The notes under the pieces were generated by a model. That model made no database searches. It saw only the letters and a list, made by a program, of their open reading frames with translations, and had not been told where the DNA came from. Positions 22,033-32,454 of a stretch of DNA of 64,000 bases are shown here, in pieces. The position numbers and the translations under genes are program-made. Numbering within the stretch: the stretch's first letter is position 1; each line of letters starts with the position of its first letter. The stretch is from Beta vulgaris subsp. vulgaris (taxonomy: Eukaryota > Streptophyta > Magnoliopsida > Caryophyllales > Amaranthaceae): NCBI RefSeq assembly GCF_026745355.1, contig NC_079210.1, positions 11,104,560 to 11,168,559 on the forward strand, written 5' to 3'.

Positions 22033-23777
22033 TGATAAGTGTGTCTCAAACGTACTTTATGGACTCCTTTTAGCTCATTTTGATCTCTTTCTCCCCTTTC
22101 TTCCCTCTTTATTCTCCTTTCCCCTTCTATTTCATTCACTTGATCATACTTGATCATAGTGATATTTTGCTAGATTTTTAGTCATTTTTGACCGAATTTC
22201 TAGTACATTTGCTTTCACCTTGTTTTGCCATGTTCTTGATATAGGTGAAACTACTAAGATGGCTACGATTTTAAAGTTGGAAAAGGTAGCAATGAAAACA
22301 AAGCACACATTGATAAATGGTGCGCTTGCACCATTCCCCATGTCCGCTCGCACAAAGGAGCACATTGCACAATGAAATCTTGAAGGAGAACTTCAAATGG
22401 ACATAACTTTCAAACCAAAATCGGATGAAGGTAATTCCATTGGAGGTGAAAACTCGTTTCGATATCTTTCCAGCGACTAGTTATAAGCTTGATTTGGATA
22501 TAAAACGAAGAAGTTATGCTCGTTTTAAGTTGAATTGTCCAGTTTGAGGCAGAAGGGTGAGGTGCGCCCGCACCTGATATTGGTGCGCCCGCACCTCGTT
22601 TGGTGCGCCCGCACCTGTTTGTGGCCCACCTCATCTTGGTGCGCCCGCACCAGTCGTTTCCGGAAAATGGAGCTCGTGGCTTCATTAAACGAGTTTTTGT
22701 TTTATTTCGAAGACTTACCTTTATTCTAGTTTTTCACACAACATTTTAGGGTTTTGTATTAGAGAGAAAACTTTAGTTTAATTGAGAATTGAGAATTGTG
22801 ATCATGTTTGTGATTTCCTATACATTCAAAGTACTTTTCATTCAATTCAATTCAAAGTTTTAGTTTTTATTTCATTCTTTCCTTCTTTGTTCTTGCTTTT
22901 GATTATTCTAGATCTTTATTCTCTTAGTCCCATAATTGCGATTTCCATTAGTTTAATCATTACTTAATCATGTTTAGCCTTAGATTAGTCTTAGATTTAT
23001 TGTTTAATTGCTTTAACTTCATGATTAGTGAGTAGTTTCATAATCTAGGGTAAGGGTGAATGTATGAATTAAGATTTTAAATGTGTTGATTGATGTGATT
23101 GTGATGTTTAGAGAAGTTCATGCATTGATCTTGGTGTTTTGAAACCTTAGGATAGATATTCACATTTATGCTTTGGTATTTTGATTTCAAATGTTTTTAA
23201 ATCGAATTTTGAACTCTTTTATCATCCCCAAGAATCAACTTAATTTCTAGGCCAAGATATTGGGTAGAAATTAAGGGGATCCTTTATTAGGGGTTTTCCG
23301 AACTTATTGAATCTCGTAATCAATTGACTAAAGACCATTCGAGAGAGGATCTAGTTGATTGATTAAGTGATTATTCTTGAGGACCATTCGAGAGAGAACT
23401 CAAGTAACTTAGAGGGAAACTAAACGTTGCATAATCATCTCCGTACATCACAATCGCATTAGCATTCATTGGCTATTCTTATTCATACTAGTAACCTTAA
23501 CTCTAGTGTCTTTTATCTGATATTTAAACTCGTGTTATTTGCTTGTTCGTGCTATTAGTTAGACTTAATCGATACCAAAACTCTTTCAACCCCCCCCCCC
23601 TAAATACCTTTCAATTAGATAGTCTAGACTTAATAGATTTTAACCAATCCCTGTTTCCCTGTGGATCGACCCTTGACTTGCCCTTACTATTCTCTTAGTA
23701 ATTGCTTGTTAGGACTATAAATATTGTTTGGAAAGCGGTTCTTAGTGCCTTAACGACACACTAAAAACTTCTTATCA
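22033..23777 (+). repeat. 3' LTR of the gag-only element
   Basis: 1745 bp. Relative to the 5' LTR it has an expanded array of the palindromic word GGTGCGCCCGCACC: four copies at 22561, 22582, 22602 and 22638 against two. It also has a C11 run (about 23590-23600) where the 5' LTR has CCCCC. Confidence 0.92.
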
Positions 23778-24957
23778 CTTCCTCCTCTGTTTGTGTTCTG
23801 CTGCCGCGATGCTGCTCGCGTGCCACCGCGGTGCTGCTATTGTTTGTTGGCGGTGCTGGTGTTGTTGCGCTGCGCTGCTGCCTGTGTTTTTCGTGGGCCA
23901 CCGCTTGCCACCGCCAGGTCATGTGGTACTGAACCTATTTATCCTTCCTTTCTTTACTGATTAATCTAACTGAGTAATTATGAACTGGATACTTTGTTTA
24001 TGATGTTTTTGCTGTTGGATTTACTTGTATTCTATAATTGTTTGTATTGAATTGAGTTTATGGTTTGGACTTGTATTGCAATTTTCTTTTAGCCTACTAA
24101 GATTAAAGATTGGAAAATCTTCTTGGATTATTGAGTTAAGATTAGTTTCGAATTTCAAATTACTGATTTATATGACTTATTCAAGTTAAGTTGTTATAAA
24201 ATTGGATTATGATGGATTTAAGTTATTGTTTCAACCTAAATATGGTCATGCTTGTAATTCATTTTTGGTACAGTATGGAATGAGATAAACTAGAGTATAC
24301 TCTCTTGTGATAATTATTGTTATTGATGAATGAATTAAAGTTAATTTGTGAGAGACTCAGGTTGAGTAAGTCATGAATGAAGAATGTGAGTTAGCTGATA
24401 TAATGAATAGCTTTAAGAAAGCTTAACTAGACTAGAATGTTAACAAATTTATATTTGTAATTGGAATTGGAGATGAGAAATCTAATTGTACGTAGGATCA
24501 ATGAAGTAAATAGATCTTAGAAGAGATGAATTTAACAACTTTAATTTCATTCTTGGAGTTGAATGTTTTTACTACCATTTGTAATTTCAAAAGTATCGAT
24601 AAATGAAAGAATGATTATGGAACTTAGTTTAGTTATGATTTATTGTATTATATGAAGTTGTGAGGTTAACTCATGTATTGGTATGTTAGATGTTGTTACT
24701 ATTACTCTTTAAATACAAGTTCAATCAACTTTTGAATCGAGTTTCCTGCTTAGAAGTGTGTTAATTATTAGTTGGGATTGTAAGTTGATATGATGTTCTC
24801 TAGTTAAGTGACCATGATTAATGTATGAAGTTGACATAAGTAGCAAATGAACTAAAATACGGGTTAATTCTAGCTACTGGATCTTTTCCTAGAATCCTTG
24901 AAATTATGTTATGTGTTGTTAGTACTGGTTCAAATTACTTTAGGGAAATATACTACC

Positions 24958-26295
24958 TTTTTTTTTTAGGGGAAAAGTATGATATTACTCCATTGATAAC
25001 GAATCTATTAAAACATAAGGAGCCACCTCTCTAGGATAGTGGTTCTCCCAAATTTACTCAACTCCAAAGGGCATGAGTTTAGCTAAATTGTGAGCTACAG
25101 TGTTTCCGTCACGTTTCACATGTGACCATACAATGGAGGAACAATGCATACAAGAAGAAAATATATTGTGCAAGACAAGATCAAGATCCGCAAGGTAAAA
25201 GGCATGTTTCGAAAGACGGATAATGACGGTTTGACAATCGGATTCCACCATGATATCAAGTAATCCGAACCTTCGCCAAAGACGAGCGGCCATTTCAATA
25301 GCCTTAGCTTCCGATATTTCTACAGACCAATGAGCACGAACCCTTCGTGTGGCAGCAAATAGAACGCATCCAATAGAGTTACGTGCAATGACACCCAAGC
25401 CTATCCAACCCTCTACAGCAAGAGAAGCATCAACATTAACTTTAACAATACCTGGTGGTGGAGCAGACCAAACACGATGAGTGTTACCTAGTGGAGTCAC
25501 ACAAGTGGAATAAATGTGCTTCACATGTGCGCCATGATCCTCAACCCATCGTGTAACACGAGAAAGAATAACCTTATGAGGTGTCTGCATGTTGTTGAAG
25601 ACCAAAGAATTTCGAGCGCCCCATATGCCCCATGCAAGAAATGCCCCTTTAATCCTGATTTTGCTATCAACCTCACGCCAACTCACCAATACATCACAGA
25701 TAGAGGAGGCTAGTGCTCGTTGTCGCAACTCGTCACAACCATTGTCAATCCATAAATCCAGCAGACAAAGGCAATTGAAGATAGAGTGAACATGAGATTC
25801 AGCTTGGCCGCATCCGCAAGGGCATGAGGCATCGTCGGTCAAATGCCGATGCACTATAAGGCCACGAACCGAAAGTATATTCGTGCGCAAATGGCACAAA
25901 AAGTGCCTCACCTTTGGATTAACATCCATACGCAAAATATCCACCCAAGCTTGATAGAAATTTTCAAGATTCCCACCTTTTCCGAGCATATACGCAGTTT
26001 TCACCGTACAACAAGCATCTTTAGTGTAGGCCCAAGTAAGATCATCTTTCATGGCAATTGAACTAAGCAGGGTGCTTAGAATACATCTCACATCTCGGTC
26101 ATTAAAGTTAGATTCAATCAAATCAAGCTTCCACTCATTTCTATCAAAATCAATTAAATCACTTACCATGACAAGTTCATTATTTCGGCCACTTGTTAGA
26201 AATCTTCCGTCCTCATCAACCACCCAAGGGTCATCCCATATCCTCACTTGTGACTCATAATGAAGTATCATAGTGAATTGTTGGGTTGTCAAGGT
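24958..26295 (-). mobile_element. 5'-truncated L1-type LINE
   Basis: The minus-strand copy ends in an A11 tail (plus-strand T run 24958-24968) about 85 bp after the ORF stop. Only the last ~1.25 kb of ORF2 is present, the usual result of incomplete reverse transcription. A convincing target duplication was not found. Possible matches such as ATATACTA and TATTTATTA are weak. It is inserted in the large LTR. Confidence 0.8.
25054..26292 (-). pseudogene. LINE ORF2 C-terminus: zf-RVT and RNase H-like domains
   Basis: An uninterrupted frame of about 410 codons with no genuine start, because the LINE is 5'-truncated. In order: a segment ending in a zinc-binding reverse-transcriptase domain (CPCGCGQAESHVHSIFNC, about residues 160-180); a linker; then a plant-LINE RNase H domain (RVT_3) with all acidic residues visible: VNVDAS, ISEAKA, VESDCQ and the KRDGNTVAHNLAK end. 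The frame has no stop over 1.2 kb, so the insertion is fairly recent or was recently inactivated. The reverse transcriptase and endonuclease domains are absent. Confidence 0.85.
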
Positions 26296-27659
26296 ATTTA
26301 TTATAGAAGGTATTAAGTGAATAAACTTAATTAACCTAGTAAACTTATAAAGATGTTATAACTATATCTAGATGGGTGGATTGTAAATTTAAGAAGATGT
26401 TTAATGAAATGGAAGTTTACGATATAATGTTCATAAACTAAATGCATTAGCTAGTAAATAGAGTATATAATTTGATTGGAGTCGTTAATGGTGTTACAAA
26501 GAAGAATCTCTTAGCTAAACTTTGAAAGTAAAATAACTTAGATAGTTTTCTCACAAAAAGTTATAAAAGGGATTAACTAATAATCACTGATAAGGAGGAT
26601 ATTGGAGTAAGTTTAACTAATTGGGGACTAGACTACTAAGATGGTGTTTCTAAACCGAAATTTGGTTTAGTAACTATAAATAGAGTATTATAAATGAATT
26701 AGTACAAGTGAATACAAGGGTAATGATTACTTTAAAGAAATTTTAGTTATTTGATTCAATTATTCTGTAACTAGGAAAGGAATGGACTCATCAATGCAGG
26801 TGTGAGTATGGTTCCTGGATGGGTTCATTGTTGATCACATTAATTAGAATTCAGCTAATGGTATAACTAGAACCCTATTTAGTCACTTTAATCAACCTTT
26901 AATTGGTGAACCTCAAGTTATGGAGTTTGAGTTAACTCTCCTTAGTTAATTCTAAGAGAGAGACCTGTGGTAATTGTTGTTTGTGCTTGATAACGGTTAT
27001 AATCATTCTTGAGATAAATATTGATTGATAATCATGAAGTATAAAAGAGTATAAACTATTTATAAGCAAGAATATGAGTTTTGCGTTTGTGATTTAGTAA
27101 CTCTTATTTATAAATTGTTGTGATTTATAAGTTCTATGATTGAAATTGAGTTGAACCTAGTTGCATAAGTATGTTAAACCTCGAATTTGTAAGAAAGTAC
27201 AATGACATGTGATTATAGCTTTTTAGAGTGAAGTCTTCTAGTGTGGTTGGTTATACAACAATTGCTTATAATTACTAAAGCTAGCGGATGAGTTTCAAGA
27301 ATGATTGGTTGTGTTATAAATGATAATCGAAAGGAATCTAAAAGGGGAAAGTAGCCTCGTCTGAGTCGACAGATGAGGTGACACGAACAGTGCCTCATGG
27401 ATTGTGAACCTTGGGGCCCCCACAGGAAACCTGGCCATTGCTCTGTGGGACGATAATCGGGCGATATATCAGGTAATGTGAAACATGTGGATGGCTGATT
27501 GAATCAGCGGAAAAATGTACTCCGGACTATTCGCGATTATTGGCCAAAAGTAAAGCGAATGGTTGGGTGATGACCCCACTGTCGGAGTGTAAGCTTTGTC
27601 TCCTCCGCCGCGTTCTCTTTCCCCTTAGTTAAAAGAAAGTTATCTCAACTTGTGAAAGT
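26296..27659. other. Large-LTR interior; no gene seen
   Basis: AT-rich sequence without motifs up to about 27300. Then comes a GC-richer patch (27360-27610, including GGGGCCCCCAC and a GGGACGATAATCGGGCGATAT block) that looks like the conserved part of a long gypsy LTR. One minus-strand frame (27213-27398) has no recognisable content. Confidence 0.4.
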
Positions 27660-27935
27660 TATATCGATATTTGATTCCCGATAAGGAGTCGTATAATGGT
27701 AAGTTGTTTCGATATTGGATTTTGATAAGGAATCATATCATGTAGTAATGAATGTTTATTCAATATTTGAATATGAATATCGATATTGATTTCCTGATAA
27801 GGAAGCATATCATGGTAAGTTACACTGATGTTGGATTCCCGATAAGGAATCGTATATTGTTATTGGATTCTTGATAAGGAATCATATTTTGGTAATGGAT
27901 TCCCGATAAGGAATCATGTCATGGAGTGTTGTCAT
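27660..27935. repeat. Degenerate tandem repeat with GATTCC-CGATAA-GGAATC hairpin units
   Basis: At least five units of the form TTGGATTCCCGATAAGGAAT plus about 20-30 variable bases (CATATCATGGTAAG) lie here. Two weaker ones lie at about 28563 and 28630, past the MITE. Each unit contains a 6-bp inverted repeat GATTCC/GGAATC. They sit in the 3' half of the large LTR. Confidence 0.75.
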
Positions 27936-27949
27936 TTTTATTTAATTTT

Positions 27950-28488
27950 GCGATATTCCATTTGGTACCATTGTAATTTTGGCTTTTCTATTTGATACCA
28001 CTATTTTTCGGATATTCTACAAGGTACCACTATAATTTGATTTTATTCTCTATTGTAGCATTCAACTAAGTAAAGTGTTAATTTAAGTTAGAATAGGCTA
28101 GAGTTTTACTTCGATTTACATGTTTTAATTTGCGTTAAGGTTTTAGTAATCGTTTAGTCGTTAAGGTCAAAGTTGAGGTCATATTTGACAATAAAAAGAC
28201 ATAGAATATAATGATCATTTTTATGAAAATTTTGACTGACAAATAGAGCTTTAAGGGTTAAAACGACACCCTAAAATCTTAATTTATTAAATTTTTGCAA
28301 CTGCAAAAAGAAACATGCAAAATCCAAACAAAATCGTATTCTTGTTCAACCATTAACTAAGATTTTACTTAAAAAAATGATATGATAAGGATTAATATTA
28401 AATTAGAGGGGTATCATGTGGAATTTTAAAATAACAGTGGTACCAAATGAAAAAGCCAAAAATTCAATGGTACCAAATGGAATATCCC
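27950..28488. mobile_element. Mutator-type MITE (539 bp)
   Basis: Ends GCGATATTCCATTTGGTACC and, inward from the right, GGGATATTCCATTTGGTACC form an inverted repeat of about 90 bp. A perfect 9-bp duplication TTTAATTTT flanks it (27941-27949 and 28489-28497). It is inserted into the hairpin-repeat array of the large LTR. Confidence 0.92.
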
Positions 28489-29981
28489 TTTAATTTTTAA
28501 TAAGGAATTGTTTTGTAGAAGTATAAGAAAATGACTGATATAGTATTTGAGAATATAAGTTGGATATTCCGATAAGAAATCGACTAAAGGAAATAAGTCA
28601 TATAATCTATATTAGAGTTGGTTAACTTAGATTCCTCATAAGAAAGTATGATATGTTGAACGCTAATTGAATGAAGATAGTTGGAATATGTTTGTGCTTT
28701 GTTTGCTGTTACATGAACGATGGTGTACTATGAGGGGAATTGAATAATGTTATTGCATGTATGTGTCCAATAGGACTAATGCTATAGTTTGATATGACTT
28801 GCGTGATTAATCTGAGCATGATGAATAGTGACTGTTGAGTCGTTTTCAAGTAAAAACCACCAAAACATGTGTTAAGCTTATTTACGGGTTTAGTACTCAG
28901 CTTTGCTGATGTGTGTATGTTGTTTTGTCATTTCTGTGGCCAGACATTCGGTGGGTGGCAGTTTCTTAAATGTTTCATGTTGAAGTCGTAAGTTAAGCTT
29001 TTGCAAGTTGAAGCTGAGACAAGATGGGGTAATATTGTATTTGTTTTCGAGGTGAGGACGCTCGACGTTTTAATAGTTAGTAATAAATTATTTATAACTA
29101 TTTTTGTACTAGAGTCGTTAGTGCTCCTGATTCTCTGTTGGATGTTTCTCCGCGAAAGCGTTGATGTTGTTGAGTTTGGGAAGTAATTTATTCTTTGAAA
29201 CTGTAATAGGTTGAAACTATTTCCACTTTAGAGTTATCCAATTTTCAAAGGAAACTCTGCTGAATTTTCTATAGAAATTTATGAGAATGAAGTATGAGAA
29301 TCAGGGAGTAGTTGTAATAGTTAATTAATTTGAATAGAGTTGGGAATTGAATTCCACACTCTCTGATGTAGTTCGGTGAGTGTGATGTTAATAGTCCGGG
29401 TTATCTCAACTAGAGTCTCTTTCGCTGTGCTTAATCCTCTGTAAGCTGGTCGGGAGAATCCGGGCTGTTATAGTAGCTTTTTAACTTTATAACTTTGAAA
29501 TTATTATTATCCTTTAAACTATATTTTTAAGTAAAAAAACAGAAATTTGGTTCATCGATCCGGAACGGAATTTTATGGGTTTGGATCGAACTGGATTGAA
29601 AACCCGGAATATTGATTTTCAGCGTATTGAGGACCTTACTGGAATCCTTGGTTCGGTTCAGTCCGGTCCAAATTTTGGTCCGACTCTAACCTTTGCACAC
29701 CCCTATGCACGGTGTATTATATGAGAGAATGAGTATGGTAAATAAAGAAAACTAATACTTCTTACGTCCTAAAGTATAGTTTTATCTTTATGGCATGGTC
29801 TCCAATGTGAATATTTGACCATCAATATTTTTAATTACGTATTAATAAAAATTATAAAAAACTAATATTACATAACTACACTTTGAAATGAATCTAGCAA
29901 GATCCCACAAGAGTGTTATATTTTATACAAATTTTATCATACAACCGGGTATATATCGAGCATTATACACCTAATCCAAGG

Positions 29982-30249
29982 CTATAATAATATAATATAT
30001 TAAAAGGCGTGCGAAAACAAGAAACTGTGCCACATGGCGCTATCCCTAGGAAGTTTTAGTTCATGTAATCCATGTACAATAAAAAAAATTAAGAAATTGC
30101 ATAGTATGGGGTTTGATCCCGTTACCTTAAGTACATATACTAAAGTTTTAACCACTAGGCTAAGTTGTATTTAGTGTTATCATCATAAAGTATTATATTA
30201 ATAAATGAAATTTTTTCTTACCCGGGCATAGCTCGGGAATAATAACTAG
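29982..30249 (+). mobile_element. Small Helitron, same family as 3989-4240
   Basis: The 3' end is CCCGGGCATAGCTCGGGAAT plus AATAACTAG. The 5' end is a decayed TCTATAC start (here CTATAATAATATAATATATT). Interior blocks AAGGCGTGCGAAAACAAGAAA, GTTCATGTAATCCATGTAC and GTTTTAACCACTAGGCTAAG are shared with the copies at 3989 and 57421. Confidence 0.85.
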
Positions 30250-30526
30250 TCTATACAAATATATTAAAAGGTGTACGTGATAATGTATACACGCCACGTG
30301 GTACTCCTAGCTTGCAACAAGATTTGAACCCATGACCTCTTGCTATTATACATGACACAATTACCATCTAAACCAACTTTTAATCATGCTTTTAAGTGTC
30401 CACATTATATATTTGTACCTTTTAAATGTTGAATTTTCCTTAATATATTTTAATGGGAATGGAAAAAAAATTATTAAGTTTTGAAAACAATATCAACCCG
30501 GAACAACGCCCGGGCCCAAATACTAG
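30250..30526 (+). mobile_element. Small Helitron of a second family, abutting the first
   Basis: It starts TCTATACAAATATATTAAAA at the T that follows the CTAG of the preceding Helitron, and ends in a CCCGG...CCGGG stem, then CCCAAATACTAG before T. It shares only the first ~25 bp and the ACGCCACGTGG motif with the upstream element. Confidence 0.85.
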
Positions 30527-30961
30527 TTATACACTTAATCCATGGCTATTTTTTTGCTCCTTGCTCATTTGAAATATTCTAGATGAACAAAATATACTTA
30601 AAAGAAGATTATAAATAAGCAAATGTTGTACATGCATATGGTACACCCGGGTGTATGATGAATATACTCATTCTTTTATATACTCCATGTGTGATTTTTT
30701 TTAACTACTATATTTTACTTAAATGGTTGTTTCCTTTTAATTAATACATTATTTAAACTTTTCTCATTTGGGGTACTTGGCCCATCACAAAGTAATAGTA
30801 TTACATATTTTTTTAAAAAGTAATAGTATTATATTTGTTTTTCTCTTTTTTCACCTAAAAGTAATACTTTTTACCTTTTCTTATTATTTTATAATTAATG
30901 GGTCAAAAAGTACCTTTCAAAAAATTTAAAAGTAAGATTGATTACATTGTTGTGTATATAA

Positions 30962-31736
30962 GAGCAATGCCATTGGTGATGAGTTTGTTCACCAAATTTC
31001 CCTACTTACTCATGTTTTATTCATTTTATGAACAAATGTATCACCTCCACTCCACTCATGAAAAAAAAAACCATCAAAAGTCACTTTATCTCTTCTATTT
31101 TTCACTACCCCACCTCAACTTTTTAGATCTCTCCTATTTCTCTTTCCTACTTCAATTAATAATATACTTTACATATTAAAAATAAAAATGGATTATCTTA
31201 TGATTACTTGAAATTATAATAATTAATTGCCAAAAATTAATTATCATTATTGGAAAATTAGTAAAATAATAATTAATTACGAAAAATTAATTATTATTAT
31301 CGCATATGTCAATATGAGTATCATTTATTAGAGAGATAATGATTGAAGAAGTGTTTTTTTATTCTGAAATATGGGTTATCATTTTATAGAGGGAAAAAAA
31401 TATGAATTTTGGTATTTTTGTTTTTTTTTTTGAAATAGGGATTTTCTTGGAAATTCCGTGGAAATTTCCACGAAATTTCCCAAAAATATACACAGCAGCC
31501 ACGTGGCAGCGTGCCACTGGCTGATTGTGTGTCATGCTTCAACCTTTTTGACATAAGAAAATTTAAAATTTTCTCCTTGTCTCTCAATGGACCGTGAACA
31601 AATTGTTCACATGATGAGTAATGACACATTTTGTCATTTGGTGAATACTTTTTATCACGAATGGAATCCAACTTATTTTTGTTCAATTCAAAATTTCAGA
31701 TTTCGGTGAACAAACTCATCACCAATGATATTGCTT
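30962..31736. mobile_element. Tourist/Harbinger-type MITE (775 bp)
   Basis: Inverted ends GAGCAATGCCATTGGTGATG and, inward from the right, AAGCAATATCATTGGTGATG continue through GAGTTTGTTCACC. The duplication TAA lies at 30959-30961 and 31737-31739. The ORFs inside (30898-31179 +, 31384-31686 -) are not gene-like. Confidence 0.88.
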
Positions 31737-31782
31737 TAAGAATGTAAAAATTAAAAGTAAGAAAGAGGAAAAATATCATCAA

Positions 31783-32020
31783 TGTTGTGAAAACAGTGGA
31801 ATGACCAATTCCACTGTTGAACACAGTGAAGTCCACTGCCATGCATTCAATGCATGGTAAGTTTTTCTTGCCGTTATTGTTGATTTATGCAAATACACAG
31901 TAAGATTTGTGCCTATAAATACTACAAATTGTAAGAAGTGAATACACCGAACTGAAATACAATACTCTTCTGATAAATTTCTCTCAGTAACATTCTTTCT
32001 ATATATCTTTACTTACAACA
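31783..32020 (+). repeat. 5' LTR (238 bp)
   Basis: Starts TGTTGTGAAAACAG and ends CTTACAACA. A TATA-like CCTATAAATACT lies at 31911-31922. It opens with a short palindrome (AGTGGAATGACCAATTCCACT). Confidence 0.95.
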
Positions 32021-32036
32021 CGTTATCAGCACGAGT
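32021..32036 (+). promoter_or_regulatory. Putative primer-binding site
   Basis: CGTTATCAGCACGAG directly follows the 5' LTR, the place and style of primer sites in one group of plant copia elements. The tRNA was not determined. Confidence 0.55.
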
Positions 32037-32136
32037 GTTCTACCGAATTTTTTTTAAAGGTATCTTTAAAATCTTTACATCCATTTTATTTTTAAGTTTA
32101 AATTTTTCTCCAAGCCCAACCCTTTACTATCCGAAC

Positions 32137-32454
32137 ATGGATCAACAAAGTAACGGGATTAACATTGTTTTACACAATGTCTCTTCTCGGGTTTTATTTT
32201 GGATAGAGCGAAACAATGTGCCATTCACTACCAACCCAGCGAGGGGAACTGTAATACAACCCCGACCAGTAACCGTAACACGGTACAAATACCTACTAGA
32301 GAAACACCTACAAACCCCTGTTCCCAACACCAATAATAACCCTCCTATACAACCAGCTGAAAATCAACCTCCGACCAGTAATAAAAGAGATAGAGATGAA
32401 CAGGAAGAAACTAGTAGTAAACGTCACCATGCTACTAACGCAGAAAACAAATAA
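32137..32454 (+). CDS. Leader ORF (105 aa) of unknown function in the copia element
   Basis: An ATG-initiated frame lies between the 5' LTR and gag (a longer frame from 32035 would need a GTG start). It opens MDQQSNGINIVLHNVSS, has a central basic/aromatic part, and ends in a strongly charged tail with KRDRDEQEE and SSKRHH, which resembles a nuclear-localisation or nucleic-acid-binding segment. It has no match to gag or pol domains that I recognise. It could be an accessory protein, a regulatory upstream ORF, or chance coding in a long leader. The following 900 bp to gag is non-coding. Confidence 0.45.
   Translation: MDQQSNGINIVLHNVSSRVLFWIERNNVPFTTNPARGTVIQPRPVTVTRYKYLLEKHLQTPVPNTNNNPPIQPAENQPPTSNKRDRDEQEETSSKRHHATNAENK

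Larger units (their letters stand above)
16945..23777 (+). mobile_element. Gag-only Ty3/gypsy-like LTR retrotransposon (Athila-type primer site)
   Basis: The two LTRs start TGATAAGTGTG and end CTTATCA: 16945-18628 (1684 bp) and 22033-23777 (1745 bp), flanked by the duplication CTTCC (16940-16944 and 23778-23782). A tRNA-Asp primer site follows the 5' LTR and a polypurine tract GCTTGGGGGAGTT precedes the 3' LTR. The 3.4-kb interior has one gag-like ORF and no protease, reverse transcriptase, RNase H or integrase, so it depends on proteins from an autonomous relative. The LTRs differ by numerous substitutions and indels, including hairpin copy number. A hAT MITE (19730-20333) interrupts the end of the ORF. 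Confidence 0.92.
11979..29472 (+). mobile_element. Large gypsy-type LTR (probable solo LTR) with many nested insertions
   Basis: It begins TGTAATAGCCC and ends GGGCTGTTATA, an inverted pair of the TGTAACAGCCC class, flanked by the 5-bp duplication GTAGC (11974-11978 and 29473-29477). No internal gag-pol belonging to it was found. The pieces read like one LTR: a (TTA)n and TATA-like region near 12130-12180, a C/T-rich presumptive R region (16780-16940 continuing at 23783-23920), then tandem hairpin repeats (27660-27930) and an end homologous to the LTR at 2094. A solo LTR formed by recombination is the simplest reading. A very degraded two-LTR element cannot be excluded. Nested insertions account for about 10 kb of the 17.5 kb. 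Confidence 0.6.
11742..29705. mobile_element. Small hAT-type element split by a 17.5-kb insertion
   Basis: The left end TAGGGGTATGCATTGGTCC (11742) and the right end (29705, inward TAGGGGTGTGCAAAGG) form an inverted pair. The 8-bp flanks TACACAGT (11734-11741) and TGCACGGT (29706-29713) match at 6 of 8 positions, as expected for an old hAT duplication. Both halves carry GGACCGG/GGTCCGA words. Without the insertion (11979-29472 plus one GTAGC copy) the element would be about 465 bp. No coding sequence. Confidence 0.65.

Noticed and set aside
27660..27935. CRISPR-like array (regular short repeats with spacers)
   Set aside because: Repeats are degenerate, spacing irregular, and the context is a plant LTR; no associated genes.
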